A stretch of DNA of 35,373 nucleotides, taken from positions 1 to 35,373 of the forward strand of contig NZ_JAERMU010000030.1 of the NCBI RefSeq assembly GCF_016756775.1, given 5' to 3'. This DNA is from Dryocola clanedunensis subsp. sulfonylureivorans (GTDB lineage: Bacteria > Pseudomonadota > Gammaproteobacteria > Enterobacterales > Enterobacteriaceae). Below, in pieces: positions 1-7,356 of this stretch. The notes under the pieces are model-generated. The model searched no databases, had not been told where the DNA came from, and saw only the letters and a program-made list of their open reading frames with translations. A program made the position numbers and the translations under genes. Position 1 is the stretch's first letter. The number at the start of each line of letters is the position of its first letter.

Positions 1-83
1 AGGCGAAATGGCTGGTTTTACCGGAGAGAAGAGAGCGAAGTTACCCCAGAGAACTGAGGGTAAAAAGCAGAAAATACGCAGAC

Positions 84-115
84 AAAAAAACTGCTGGTCA
101 CCTTAAGTGACCAGC
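84..115. terminator. Hairpin with flanking A/T run, probable terminator
   Basis: A perfect 9-bp stem (GCTGGTCAC at 93-101 paired with GTGACCAGC at 107-115) encloses a 5-nt loop. Seven A's precede it at 84-90, so on the minus strand the stem is followed by a U tract. It could end leftward transcription from the DinI-like gene. No good T run follows it on the plus strand. Confidence 0.55.
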
Positions 116-199
116 ATTAACCTTAGGGTGGCTTTTTTTCGTCTAAATCTACCCGTCGGCTTGTTGCATCAGTGCGTCACGGATTTTGAATAGAGCTGG

Positions 200-534
200 A
201 TGACGATGATACCCGTGCTGTGCAGTAACCAGCTGGGGGGGCGCTCTCTTTCCTGAGTTTCTGCATCATCGTTATCTACTACTCCTGGCAGCGAAACGGT
301 CCGCTTTTCATTCCCGGCCTGCGGCCGGGAGAGCCGCTTTTGCTGGCGCAGTGCTACCTTTGGTTTTGGGTTTTATCGGCGTGCTCTGGGGTGGGCCTGG
401 CCTGTCTGTCATCGTTTAAATCCAGCCCTGCTGGCTGGCGAACCAGACAACGATGGCGACAACGATCAGCACTATTGTTGTTTTTCTCATGGGGGTTCAG
501 TCTCAGGATGAAAGAGGAGAGGGGATCGCCGTGA
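200..534 (+). pseudogene. Possible frameshifted small membrane protein gene (G7 run)
   Basis: An ATG at 200 opens MTMIPVLCSNQLGG and then hits a stop just past a run of seven G's (235-241). If the run had eight G's, the frame would continue into an open frame ending at 534 that encodes two hydrophobic segments separated by a short loop with a PGLRPGE motif, then a basic tail. The hydrophobic pattern and the clean join at a homopolymer suggest a real two-TM protein of about 110 residues, disrupted by a one-base slip, a sequencing error or phase variation. I recognise no family. The alternative is chance ORF structure in a gene-poor stretch. Confidence 0.3.
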
Positions 535-543
535 TAATAACGT

Positions 544-786
544 TTACTCGTCGGGGACGAGCCAGAAGTCTGCTTCGTCAAACATCTCTTCAATCAGGCG
601 ATTGATACGCTCTTTTTCGGTTTTGGTGCAGTCGCTGTGCACGGCGTTAGTCTGCATAGGTTTAACTTTTACCAGCGCATCCGGGAAAAGGCCCGCCATT
701 CTACGGGTCAGCTCAGCGAGGATCTTCTCGTTTGCACCAGGCAGGCCTGCCACGTTGCGTTTGTCATATACCAGTTCAACGAACAT
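544..786 (-). CDS. DinI-family DNA-damage-inducible protein (MsgA-like)
   Basis: This 80-residue protein starts MFVELVYDKRN and ends DEADFWLVPDE. It matches the DinI family in length and layout (beta-strand, helix, beta-strand, then an acidic C-terminal helix containing KEKERI-like residues) and resembles Salmonella MsgA most closely. DinI modulates RecA filaments and UmuD processing during the SOS response; whether this paralogue does the same is inference. I chose the start at 786 rather than 846 because the family begins at MFVEL and because the LexA box lies between the two. The SOS box just upstream (806-821) strongly supports damage-inducible expression. Confidence 0.85.
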   Translation of the reverse strand: MFVELVYDKRNVAGLPGANEKILAELTRRMAGLFPDALVKVKPMQTNAVHSDCTKTEKERINRLIEEMFDEADFWLVPDE

Positions 787-805
787 CAAAAAACCCTTAA
801 TAAAG

Positions 806-821
806 CTGTATTTATATACAG
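806..821 (-). promoter_or_regulatory. LexA (SOS) box of the DinI-like gene
   Basis: The 16-bp palindrome CTGTATTTATATACAG matches the enterobacterial LexA consensus CTGTATATATATACAG at all but one position. It lies 20 bp upstream of the chosen start of the DinI-like gene, a typical distance for LexA control. Confidence 0.9.
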
Positions 822-1025
822 TAATCAATCTGCGCCAGAAGGGCAAGCGAAATTAAGGCAGCCTGCGGCACATCTGCGAAAATTTATCACGCCAGACAGA
901 AAATGAAGCACGCCTACTGGCACTAGGCCTGCGGGGGAAGGAATCGAAGCGGCAACAAAGAGATAGCGAAGCCGCAAATGAAAATAATTCTTGCTTAGTA
1001 ACGGGGGGCATGCGTAAATGCGTCA

Positions 1026-1185
1026 TCGGTTTGCAAGACAGACCTTATGAAAGCAGTTTTAGTAAAGCAGTTCACCATAGATACCCTTCTTCGTGAGTCT
1101 CCTCCTAAGCGCCTGAATAAGAAACGATCTGGAATACAGACCACGTTCGCCACACAGAGTGGCCAAAATTATCGAGGAAGTCTCA
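1026..1185 (+). promoter_or_regulatory. cspA-type cold-shock 5' leader (cold box / RNA thermosensor)
   Basis: The roughly 160 nt before the cold-shock gene resemble the cspA mRNA leader. The segment GGTTTGCAAGACAGACC near 1028 aligns with the cspA cold-box start, and GAAAGCAGTTTTAGTAAAGC, GATACCC and the length also match. In cspA this leader is a thermosensor that refolds and stabilises the mRNA at low temperature. The transcription start near 1026 is inferred from the cspA alignment. Confidence 0.7.
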
Positions 1186-1398
1186 ATGTCTAATAAAATG
1201 ACTGGTTTAGTAAAATGGTTCAACGCTGAGAAAGGCTTCGGCTTTATCACTCCTGACGACGGCAGCAAAGATGTGTTCGTACACTTCTCTGCTATCCAGA
1301 GCAACGATTTCAAAACTCTGGACGAAGGTCAAAAAGTTGAATTCACTATCGAAAACGGCGCTAAAGGCCCGGCAGCAGCGAACGTTGTTGCTCTGTAA
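1186..1398 (+). CDS. Cold-shock protein, CspA family (CspG/CspI-like)
   Basis: This 70-residue single cold-shock domain starts [20 protein letters not shown]. Both nucleic-acid-binding motifs are intact: RNP1 (KGFGFI) and RNP2 (VFVHF). Such proteins bind single-stranded RNA and DNA as OB-fold chaperones and prevent mRNA structure at low temperature. The SNDFKTL segment and the VVAL ending are closest to CspI/CspG among the E. coli paralogues. I chose ATG 1186, not 1159, because the family starts at MSNKMTG and an AGGAAG ribosome site precedes it. The long upstream leader and a strong terminator right after the gene indicate a monocistronic, cold-regulated unit. Confidence 0.93.
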   Translation: MSNKMTGLVKWFNAEKGFGFITPDDGSKDVFVHFSAIQSNDFKTLDEGQKVEFTIENGAKGPAAANVVAL

Positions 1399-1431
1399 GT
1401 CTTAACCGACTCACAGTTTTCAAAGAATTTT

Positions 1432-1457
1432 AAAACCCGCTTCGGCGGGTTTTTTTG
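1432..1457 (+). terminator. Rho-independent terminator of the csp gene
   Basis: The stem AAACCCGC/GCGGGTTT closes on a TTCG tetraloop and is followed by a T tract, 35 bp after the cold-shock stop codon. Confidence 0.93.
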
Positions 1458-1578
1458 TTTTTAAAAGAAGGGTAAAAAATGGCCTGTTTTATTTTATATA
1501 TTTTTCCATTCAGGCTATCCTTACGTAGATATTTGAGTTTATTTACAAGCAGTTGGACTGTAGCAAACAGGAGAGTTT

Positions 1579-1737
1579 ATGGGATTTTGGCGTGTCGTTA
1601 TTACAATTTTGCTCCCGCCCCTTGGCGTGTTGCTAGGACAGGGGTTTGGTTGGGCATTTATTCTCAACATCCTTTTGACCCTGCTGGGTTACATTCCTGG
1701 CCTGATACATGGCTTCTGGGTACAGACCCGAAAGTAG
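1579..1737 (+). CDS. yqaE: YqaE/Pmp3-family small membrane protein
   Basis: This 52-residue protein starts MGFWRVVITILLPPLGVLLG and ends GFWVQTRK. It is nearly the same as E. coli YqaE, a member of the UPF0057/Pmp3 family of two-helix inner-membrane proteolipids linked to membrane potential and ion stress. Two hydrophobic stretches (about residues 4-20 and 27-47) with the diagnostic LPPLGV and GYIPGLIH motifs are visible. The ribosome site AGGAGAG sits 4-5 nt before ATG. A TTCG-loop terminator follows the stop within 10 bp. E. coli yqaE lies elsewhere on the chromosome, next to kbp; a kbp copy also occurs here about 5 kb away. Confidence 0.93.
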   Translation: MGFWRVVITILLPPLGVLLGQGFGWAFILNILLTLLGYIPGLIHGFWVQTRK

Positions 1738-1745
1738 CATTAATT

Positions 1746-1767
1746 AAACCCGCTTCGGCGGGTTTTT
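1746..1767 (+). terminator. Rho-independent terminator of yqaE
   Basis: AAACCCGC-TTCG-GCGGGTTT followed by more T's, 9 bp past the yqaE stop. It repeats almost exactly the terminator at 1432. Confidence 0.9.
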
Positions 1768-1792
1768 ACATTCCTGCCGCTCCTGTTTGCAG

Positions 1793-1818
1793 GTCGGATA
1801 AGCGAAGCGCCATCCGAC
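1793..1818. repeat. REP/BIME-type palindromic unit
   Basis: GTCGGAT...ATCCGAC arms enclose AAGCGAAGCGCC, the layout of enterobacterial REP sequences. It sits between yqaE and the next gene, as REPs usually do. Confidence 0.65.
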
Positions 1819-1901
1819 ACATATAAAACCTGCTGCTGTTTACTTTTTCGCTTAAGAATGTTCTGATCTTTACCTCAAGTGAACGGAACAAGAGAAAGGT
1901 A

Positions 1902-2207
1902 ATGTATCAGTTGAAGCCTGGCGCGCAGGCGTTAATTATTGGATCCCGTACTGACCGGGGCCGTATCAATATCGGCAAAGCGGTTGAGCTATTTGGCCTG
2001 TGCCAGCCGGGTGAACGTTTTGTGAATCCCGTTACCGGCGTGGTGACGCAGCTGCCGCTGGAAGCTAACTATCCGCTGTGGCTGGTGACAGGGGATGTGG
2101 TGGCGTTTGACGGTCGGGAAGGCTACGCTTTTGTGCGCAGTGAATATCTGATGCCGCTGGATAACCCTTCGGTTTCTCTGACTGACGAAAAGCAGGTCGT
2201 TGTCTAA
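1902..2207 (+). CDS. Conserved-looking small protein of unknown function
   Basis: This 101-residue soluble protein starts MYQLKPGAQALIIGSRTDRG. I do not recognise a family. It is rich in Val, Gly and Leu with alternating hydrophobic residues, suggesting a small beta-barrel fold, and it has no signal peptide or membrane segment. The segment GRINIGKAVEL followed by PLWLVTGDVVAF looks SH3- or KOW-like, but that is only an impression. An AGAAAGG ribosome site precedes ATG 1902. Its stop overlaps the convergent yeaO stop by 4 bp. GC and codon use match the host chromosome. Confidence 0.65.
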   Translation: MYQLKPGAQALIIGSRTDRGRINIGKAVELFGLCQPGERFVNPVTGVVTQLPLEANYPLWLVTGDVVAFDGREGYAFVRSEYLMPLDNPSVSLTDEKQVVV

Positions 2208-2554
2208 CTGTTCAGCCGCCGCAAAAAATCTGCCAGCACCAGCGCATGGTTTTGTTCGGTATTTTTTGCGCCGTAGAGCAGGGTGACAGTCTGGTTTTTT
2301 GCTCTGTCGGCAAGCCCTTTGGGCGCATCTCCCTGCGATGTTAGCTCCGCGACATAGCGTCGGCTGAATTCAGTGAAATCAATGACATCACTATGAAACG
2401 CCTTGCGTAGCTCAGCAGAAGGCGCCAGTGCTTTCGCCCATTCATCGCACTGTAAATCGGATTTCTTTACTCCTCGTGGCCAAAGCCTGTCGACCAATAC
2501 CCGATAGCCGTCGCCTGGGGTTGCTTCTTGATAGACTCGCTTACAGTAAATCAT
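2204..2554 (-). CDS. yeaO: DUF488 family protein YeaO
   Basis: This 116-residue protein has the DUF488 signature: CKRVY near the N-terminus, then RVLVDRLWPRG, LRKAFH and LLYGAKN..QNHA. It corresponds to E. coli YeaO (115 residues), whose function is not established. I chose the start at 2554 (MIYCKRVY) over 2578 because YeaO begins there and an AAAGGA ribosome site precedes it. The start lies inside the 3' end of the upstream thiouracil-desulfurase-like gene (14-bp overlap), so the two are probably translationally coupled. In E. coli yeaO is next to yeaN; here two genes intervene. Confidence 0.9.
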   Translation of the reverse strand: MIYCKRVYQEATPGDGYRVLVDRLWPRGVKKSDLQCDEWAKALAPSAELRKAFHSDVIDFTEFSRRYVAELTSQGDAPKGLADRAKNQTVTLLYGAKNTEQNHALVLADFLRRLNS

Positions 2555-3053
2555 CCTGATTCCTTTCAAACTGCGCAATTCGCTGCGCTAAGGCCGCGGA
2601 CTGATGCTCGGCAAAAACTTCGATGCCATGCTGACGAAGTAGCGCTGCGGCTACGCCCTGGCCTGCCTGAGTGACGCCTTTAAACTGCCCGTCATAGATT
2701 TTTTGACTGCCGCAGGTTGGGCTGCCGTCGGTCAACAGGGCAAACTGACAGCCTGCTTCCTGCGCCGTTTTTAGCGCAAGCCAGGCAGCAAGTAGATAAG
2801 CCTGCGTAACGTCGCTTCCGTCGCTCTCCAGAATACATGCCAGTCCGGAAAGCGCGGCAGCGCCATCGCCTCCCGAAAGCTCGGCCGGTAGACGAGGCGT
2901 TGCAAGTCCGGCGGCCAGCTCCGGGCAGTGAATCACCAGGCGATCTTCACTCCGCCAGCGCCTGAGCTGTTCGGTCATTGGGCTCTTTTCAGAACCGTTA
3001 TAACGAACTTTAAAACCCATTAAGCAGGCGCTTATCAGAATTTTTGCTTTCAT
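2541..3053 (-). CDS. DUF523 / 2-thiouracil desulfurase (TudS)-like protein
   Basis: This 170-residue protein has the family motifs ISACLMG (Cys10), VRYNG, CPELAAGLATPR (Cys43) and SPTCG (Cys114). In characterised TudS enzymes three cysteines of this kind hold a [4Fe-4S] cluster that removes sulfur from thiouracil; substrate specificity here is unproven. The start at 3053 (MKAKILISACL) fits the family better than 3065, though no strong ribosome site is visible. It overlaps yeaO downstream in the same direction, forming a two-gene operon. Both products are cytoplasmic. Confidence 0.85.
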   Translation of the reverse strand: MKAKILISACLMGFKVRYNGSEKSPMTEQLRRWRSEDRLVIHCPELAAGLATPRLPAELSGGDGAAALSGLACILESDGSDVTQAYLLAAWLALKTAQEAGCQFALLTDGSPTCGSQKIYDGQFKGVTQAGQGVAAALLRQHGIEVFAEHQSAALAQRIAQFERNQDDLL

Positions 3054-3209
3054 GGCATGAGGCATGTCGGGGATGGGGTCACTACGTTACTACGGATAGT
3101 GCATGGCGGCTAGCCTGCTAATTTTTAGTGTTGTCAGGTAAAGGGGATGGGGCTATCTTATGATTCCTTATGTTGTGCGCTGCTACTGTCATAAGGATCA
3201 TCAAATAAA

Positions 3210-3917
3210 ATGCCTGCCTCGATGTTTAAACCCTCGCTCCGTATCGCTCTTGTCGGTGACTTTAATCCGGCGGTGATTGCCCATCAGGCCATTCCGCAGG
3301 CGTTAGATAACGCGGCACTGGAAATTGGCGTGAGGGCGGACTATGACTGGTTACCCACGCCTGAAGTTAACAGCCCGGAAGATTTAGTGGGCTATGACGC
3401 CATCTGGTGCGTGCCCGCAAGCCCGTATCAGCACGATGAAGGGGCGTTTATCGCTATTCGCTACGCCCGGGAGAATGGCATTCCTTTCCTGGGCACCTGC
3501 GGCGGCTTCCAGTATTCCATCGTTGAATATGCCCGTAACGTGATGGGCTGGAAAGATGCTGGCCATGCGGAGACGGAAAGCGAGGGGCGGCTGGTTATTG
3601 TGCCGCTGGTTTGTTCGCTGGTGGAGAAGTCCGACGTCATTAACCTGGCGCCCGGTTCAAAGATTGCGGCTGCCTATGGCAGAGAAGAAATTGAAGAAGG
3701 ATACCGCTGTAGCTACGGTATCTCAGAGCAGTTCGCTGAGGCGCCTGGACAGCAGCCGCTGGCAGCCACGGGCTGGGATAACCAGGGGGCTATCCGCGCG
3801 GTTGAGCTGACCGATCATCCTTTCTTTGTTGGCACGCTATTCCAGCATGAACGGAACGCGTTAAAGGGTCGGCCAGCGCCGCTGGTAGAAGCGATGCTCC
3901 GTGCAGCCAGGGAATAA
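3210..3917 (+). CDS. Stand-alone CTP-synthase-like class I glutamine amidotransferase
   Basis: This 235-residue cytoplasmic protein has the class I glutaminase triad: the nucleophile elbow GTCGGF (Cys97) and QHER (His213, Glu214). The overall pattern resembles the C-terminal glutaminase domain of CTP synthase (PyrG), but no synthase domain is present or adjacent. The acceptor of the released ammonia, or any non-glutaminase role, is unknown. Start 3210 follows AAGGATCATCAAATAAA; ATG 3222 is an alternative. It ends 1 bp before the convergent nimT stop. Confidence 0.85.
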   Translation: MPASMFKPSLRIALVGDFNPAVIAHQAIPQALDNAALEIGVRADYDWLPTPEVNSPEDLVGYDAIWCVPASPYQHDEGAFIAIRYARENGIPFLGTCGGFQYSIVEYARNVMGWKDAGHAETESEGRLVIVPLVCSLVEKSDVINLAPGSKIAAAYGREEIEEGYRCSYGISEQFAEAPGQQPLAATGWDNQGAIRAVELTDHPFFVGTLFQHERNALKGRPAPLVEAMLRAARE

Positions 3918-3918
3918 A

Positions 3919-5124
3919 TTATTGGCCTGAACGGGCCGGGGCGGCGTTAATTTCCACGTTGCGACCGGCCCAGGCACCAAAGATCCCCATCACCACAGAG
4001 AGCAGGGCGCAACCCATAAGCGGCAGGCTCCAGCTGTCGGAGATATCATGAATTTTGCCCATCAGCGGCGGGCCGAACGCCGCGAGAAGATACCCCACGC
4101 ATTGCGCCATGCCGGAAAGGGCTGCGGCCTGGTGTGCGGAGCCGGTACGCAGGCCGATAAATGACAGGCCAAGGATCATCGCAGCACCCGAACCAAATCC
4201 TCCCACGCAGACCCACAGGCTCGCGTAGTCCGGCAGCAGCCATAAACCTAGCGCGCTCAGGCACCATAGTGCCGCCATCAGTACGGCGATCCCACGCTGA
4301 TCTTTCAGACGGCTTAGGATCATGCCAACAAATAAGCCAGGGATAGCGGTGGCCAGCTGCAGCAGCCCGTGCAGAGAGCCTGCCTGCGCTTCACTGTAGC
4401 CGTGGCTTATCAGAATCGACGGCAGCCAGCCGATAATCACATAGTAAATAAACGAGTTAATGCCCAGATACATCGTCACCTGCCAGGCCAGGGGGGATGA
4501 CCAGATGCCGCGGTTGTGCAGCGCTGCATTCGCGCTGAGGTTGGCCGGCGCATGATTTTTCAGCTGTGAGAGCCACAGCAGGGCGGCAATAATGGGGAAG
4601 ATCATCAGCGAAAGCATCGCCCCCTGCCAGCCATAGCCGTGCAGCGCGACGGGGACGACCATAACGGAACCCAGGGCGGCAGCCACCCCCATCGTCAGCG
4701 AGTAGGCTCCCGTAAGACGAGCAACCTGACCCGGGAAATCCCGCTTAATCAGGCTTGGCAGCAGCACGTTACCCATCGCGATACCGCAGCCGATCATCGC
4801 GGTGCCCACATAGAGCAGCGTAGCGCTTCCGACAGAGCGAGCGGCAATCCCGGCGCAGATAAACAGCATCGCGGCAAACAAGCTGCGCTCGGTGCCAATA
4901 CGTCTTGCAATACCTGCCGCAAGCGGAGAGACGATGGCAAAGGCCAGCAGGGGCAGCGTCGTCAGGATGCCGGTCTGGGCCGTTGTTAACCCGAACGAGT
5001 CGCGGACCATATCGAGTAGCGGAGCGGCACCGGTGAACGTCACGCGCAGCGTGGTGGCAATCATCAGAATACCGAGCAGTAAAAGACCATGCTTTTTCAT
5101 ACCCGCTGAAGAGGAAGTCGTCAT
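3919..5124 (-). CDS. nimT: MFS transporter NimT (YeaN), CynX/NimT family
   Basis: This 401-residue major-facilitator protein has about 12 hydrophobic segments. The cytoplasmic loop between helices 2 and 3 reads AAGIARRIGTERS, the MFS loop position. In E. coli NimT exports 2-nitroimidazole and is controlled by NimR. The gene is divergent from an AraC-type regulator at the same position as in E. coli. The N-terminal MTTSSSAGMKKHG is slightly longer than the E. coli form; Met9 is a possible alternative start. Confidence 0.9.
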   Translation of the reverse strand: MTTSSSAGMKKHGLLLLGILMIATTLRVTFTGAAPLLDMVRDSFGLTTAQTGILTTLPLLAFAIVSPLAAGIARRIGTERSLFAAMLFICAGIAARSVGSATLLYVGTAMIGCGIAMGNVLLPSLIKRDFPGQVARLTGAYSLTMGVAAALGSVMVVPVALHGYGWQGAMLSLMIFPIIAALLWLSQLKNHAPANLSANAALHNRGIWSSPLAWQVTMYLGINSFIYYVIIGWLPSILISHGYSEAQAGSLHGLLQLATAIPGLFVGMILSRLKDQRGIAVLMAALWCLSALGLWLLPDYASLWVCVGGFGSGAAMILGLSFIGLRTGSAHQAAALSGMAQCVGYLLAAFGPPLMGKIHDISDSWSLPLMGCALLSVVMGIFGAWAGRNVEINAAPARSGQ

Positions 5125-5222
5125 TTTTCTTATCCCTTAAAATCGAGCCATGAAGATACACGCTTCCGGGATGGTTTAAATCAACGTAAAATGCCAGTTT
5201 ATCCCTAAATTCGGACAGAATA

Positions 5223-6005
5223 ATGGAGCGCGGTTTAGCTTTAGAAGGATTTGACCCGGACAGCAATACCCTGATGGCGCAGGCGTTCCGTATCCGCGTG
5301 GCGGAGAGCGTGAAAGAGATTCCTTTTCATCAGCATCGCAAAGGTCAGTTGATACTTGCCCTGCACGGGGGGATCACCTGCGAGGTGGAGCAGGCGATGT
5401 GGATGGTACCGACACAGTATGCGGTATGGATCCCGGGGGCTATGCCCCACAGCAACCGCGCCACGGCAAATGCCAGCATCTGTTTTCTGTTTATTGAGCC
5501 TGGTGCGATAGCCATGCCTGAGCAGTGCTGCACCCTGAAAATATCTCCTTTGGTCAGAGAGCTGATTCTGCGCCTTGCACAGCAGTCCCATGAAGACGCC
5601 AGCCCCGCGCGGGAGCGTCTTGTGCAGGTGCTGTTCGACGAACTACCGCACCAGCCCGTTGAACAGCTGCGCTTACCTATGTCCCGCCATCCTAAAATCC
5701 AGCAGATTGCTGAGCACCTTGCACGGCACCCGGAGGAGCGAAGAACGCTGGCGCAGTGGGCCTCGGTCCTTGCGATGAGTGAGCGTAATCTTGCCAGGCT
5801 GGTGGTAAAGGAGACGGGGCTTAACTTCCGCCGCTGGCGACAACAGCTGCAGGTGATTATCGCCCTGCAGCTGCTGATAGATGGCTCAACGGTGCAAAAG
5901 GTGGGGCAGGCGCTGGGGTATGAGTCTACCAACGCATTTATCACGATGTTCAGGAATGCGCTGGGAACAACGCCCGGGCGCTATCTTGCCTCACTAGCGG
6001 CCTGA
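5223..6005 (+). CDS. nimR: AraC-family regulator NimR (YeaM)
   Basis: This 260-residue protein has an N-terminal cupin-like sensor (FHQHRKGQLILALHGG around residues 38-53) and a C-terminal AraC/XylS double helix-turn-helix (about 160-255). The HTH includes TLAQWASVLAMSERNLARLV and the conserved ending ALGYESTNAFITMFRNALGTTPGRYL. In E. coli NimR represses itself and divergent nimT. The 98-bp gap to nimT (5125-5222) must hold both promoters and the operator. ATG 5223 follows GGACAG. Confidence 0.9.
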   Translation: MERGLALEGFDPDSNTLMAQAFRIRVAESVKEIPFHQHRKGQLILALHGGITCEVEQAMWMVPTQYAVWIPGAMPHSNRATANASICFLFIEPGAIAMPEQCCTLKISPLVRELILRLAQQSHEDASPARERLVQVLFDELPHQPVEQLRLPMSRHPKIQQIAEHLARHPEERRTLAQWASVLAMSERNLARLVVKETGLNFRRWRQQLQVIIALQLLIDGSTVQKVGQALGYESTNAFITMFRNALGTTPGRYLASLAA

Positions 6006-6006
6006 G

Positions 6007-6456
6007 TCACTGCTTACCGATAACCAGAGAGATGATCCCTGCGGCAATTAATGGCCCCACTGGCACGCCACGGAACAGCGCGACACCCAGAACGGTACCC
6101 ACAAGCAGGCCAGCCACCAGCCCCGGCTGACTGCTCATTAGCGTCACGCCACGGCCACCCAGCCATGAAACCAGAACGCCCACCACGATAGCAACCAGCG
6201 ATTTCCAGTTGGTGAAAGAGTGCAGCAGCGTGCTGGCGGGGAGGGTACCGCTGGCAATAGGGGCCATAACACCGATGGTGAGGATGATAATGCCCACCGT
6301 CAGGCCCTGTTTCTCAATCCACGGAAAGAACTGGCTCAGCGGCGTGACGCGTACGATGATCAATACCAGTATGGATACTGCAACGGTGGTGTTATGGCTC
6401 ACAAATCCCAGACCGGCGAGGGCAAGTAAAATCAGCAACGTTGAATCGAAGATCAT
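6007..6456 (-). CDS. yeaL: DUF441 inner-membrane protein YeaL
   Basis: This 149-residue, very hydrophobic protein has four to five predicted helices. It carries the diagnostic [26 protein letters not shown] and PIASGTLP segments of E. coli YeaL (148 residues). Function is unknown across the family. I chose 6456 ([11 protein letters not shown]) rather than 6471 to match the family start. It is convergent with nimR, whose stop lies 1 bp away, as in the E. coli yeaL-yeaM arrangement. Confidence 0.93.
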   Translation of the reverse strand: MIFDSTLLILLALAGLGFVSHNTTVAVSILVLIIVRVTPLSQFFPWIEKQGLTVGIIILTIGVMAPIASGTLPASTLLHSFTNWKSLVAIVVGVLVSWLGGRGVTLMSSQPGLVAGLLVGTVLGVALFRGVPVGPLIAAGIISLVIGKQ

Positions 6457-6673
6457 AGCGTTTCCTTGCAAAACAAAGAGAAGGGAATTTTTTATTGTTG
6501 AATATCACTTTACCCGTCGCGTTAAAAATTCGCTTCGCTTTTTAACGAATAAGCCAAATTCTGTGCAGCTGTCCGAATAGACGGGCAGTGAAATAAGCAG
6601 GGATCATCATTTTGCAATACTGGACTGCTATTGCTGGAGTCGGTAAACAATCGCCGGAAGGTGGGAGAGTGAA

Positions 6674-6781
6674 ATGAACGATCCGCTGTTTTACGATGTG
6701 CTTGTTATTCTCGGGTCTTTTTTGGGGATAATGACGGCTCTTGTGACATCGGTGTTGATGCTTGACCATTACCGCTGGTAG
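6674..6781 (+). CDS. yoaI: Small inner-membrane protein YoaI
   Basis: This 35-residue ORF starts MNDPLFYDVLVILGSF and ends MLDHYRW, with one long transmembrane helix (about residues 9-29). Length, the MNDPLF start and the position next to yeaL match E. coli YoaI, a single-pass protein of unknown role reported as PhoP-linked. A strong GGGAGAG ribosome site lies 3-4 nt before ATG 6674. Codons and GC are host-like. Confidence 0.85.
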   Translation: MNDPLFYDVLVILGSFLGIMTALVTSVLMLDHYRW

Positions 6782-6861
6782 CACCGTTCTGCCCGTCAGC
6801 CTTCGCCCGGCCCAGTCCTCTGCTAAACTGAGGGTGAATCTCATCATGAGCAGGAGGATAT

Positions 6862-7308
6862 ATGGGTTTAATCAGTTTCGTTAAAGAAGCGGGTGAAAAG
6901 ATACTCCAGGCGGTCACCGGGACGGCGCATGCCGCGGATCAAAACGAACTTCTTAAAGAGCACCTTAAGAAGACCGGTTTGCAGGATGCCGACAAGGTTG
7001 ATGTTAAGGTGGAAGATGGTAAGGCCGTCGTTACCGGCGAAGGTTTAAGTCAGGAAGCGAAAGAAAAAATTCTGATTGCTGTTGGTAACGTGGAAGGGAT
7101 TGCAGGTGTGGAAGATAATGTGACGGTAAAAGATGCTGCTACGGAAAGTCAGTATTATACGGTGAAGTCTGGCGACACCCTGAGTGCCATATCTAAGCAG
7201 GTTTATGGCGATGCGAATCAGTACAACAAAATATTCGAAGCCAATAAACCTATGTTGAAAAGCCCGGATAAAATTTATCCAGGTCAGGTGCTTAGGGTGC
7301 CCAAATAA
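6862..7308 (+). CDS. kbp: BON-LysM protein, Kbp (YgaU) paralogue
   Basis: This 148-residue protein has an N-terminal amphipathic start ([20 protein letters not shown]), a BON domain (about 30-90) and a C-terminal LysM domain (about 97-146; [19 protein letters not shown]). It aligns along its length with E. coli Kbp, a cytoplasmic potassium-binding protein of 149 residues involved in growth at high external K+. AGGAGG precedes ATG 6862 by 6 nt. E. coli kbp lies beside yqaE elsewhere on the chromosome; this copy in the yea block may be a second one. The divergent N-terminal half suggests a paralogue rather than kbp moved. Confidence 0.88.
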   Translation: MGLISFVKEAGEKILQAVTGTAHAADQNELLKEHLKKTGLQDADKVDVKVEDGKAVVTGEGLSQEAKEKILIAVGNVEGIAGVEDNVTVKDAATESQYYTVKSGDTLSAISKQVYGDANQYNKIFEANKPMLKSPDKIYPGQVLRVPK

Positions 7309-7321
7309 ATTTAATGCAGCC

Positions 7322-7356
7322 ACCCTCATCAGCGTGGTGGCCACGCCGATGAGGGT
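7322..7356. terminator. Long hairpin between convergent genes, bidirectional terminator
   Basis: ACCCTCATC/GATGAGGGT outer arms and GCGTGG/CCACGC inner arms form about 15 bp of stem with one mismatch and a TGG loop. It lies exactly between the convergent kbp-like gene and dgcJ. There is no strong U tract, so it may act mainly as an mRNA 3'-end barrier. Confidence 0.7.

Noticed and set aside
602..906. Two plus-strand ORFs across the DinI-like gene
   Set aside because: Both are antisense to the DinI-family gene and read through its LexA box.
1479..1826. 115-residue ORF covering yqaE
   Set aside because: It is a shadow frame of the real 52-residue yqaE gene and runs through two terminator/REP hairpins.
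4639..5591. Several overlapping ORFs inside nimT and nimR in other frames
   Set aside because: Low-complexity Arg/His/Gln-rich translations with no start signals; nimT and nimR explain the region.
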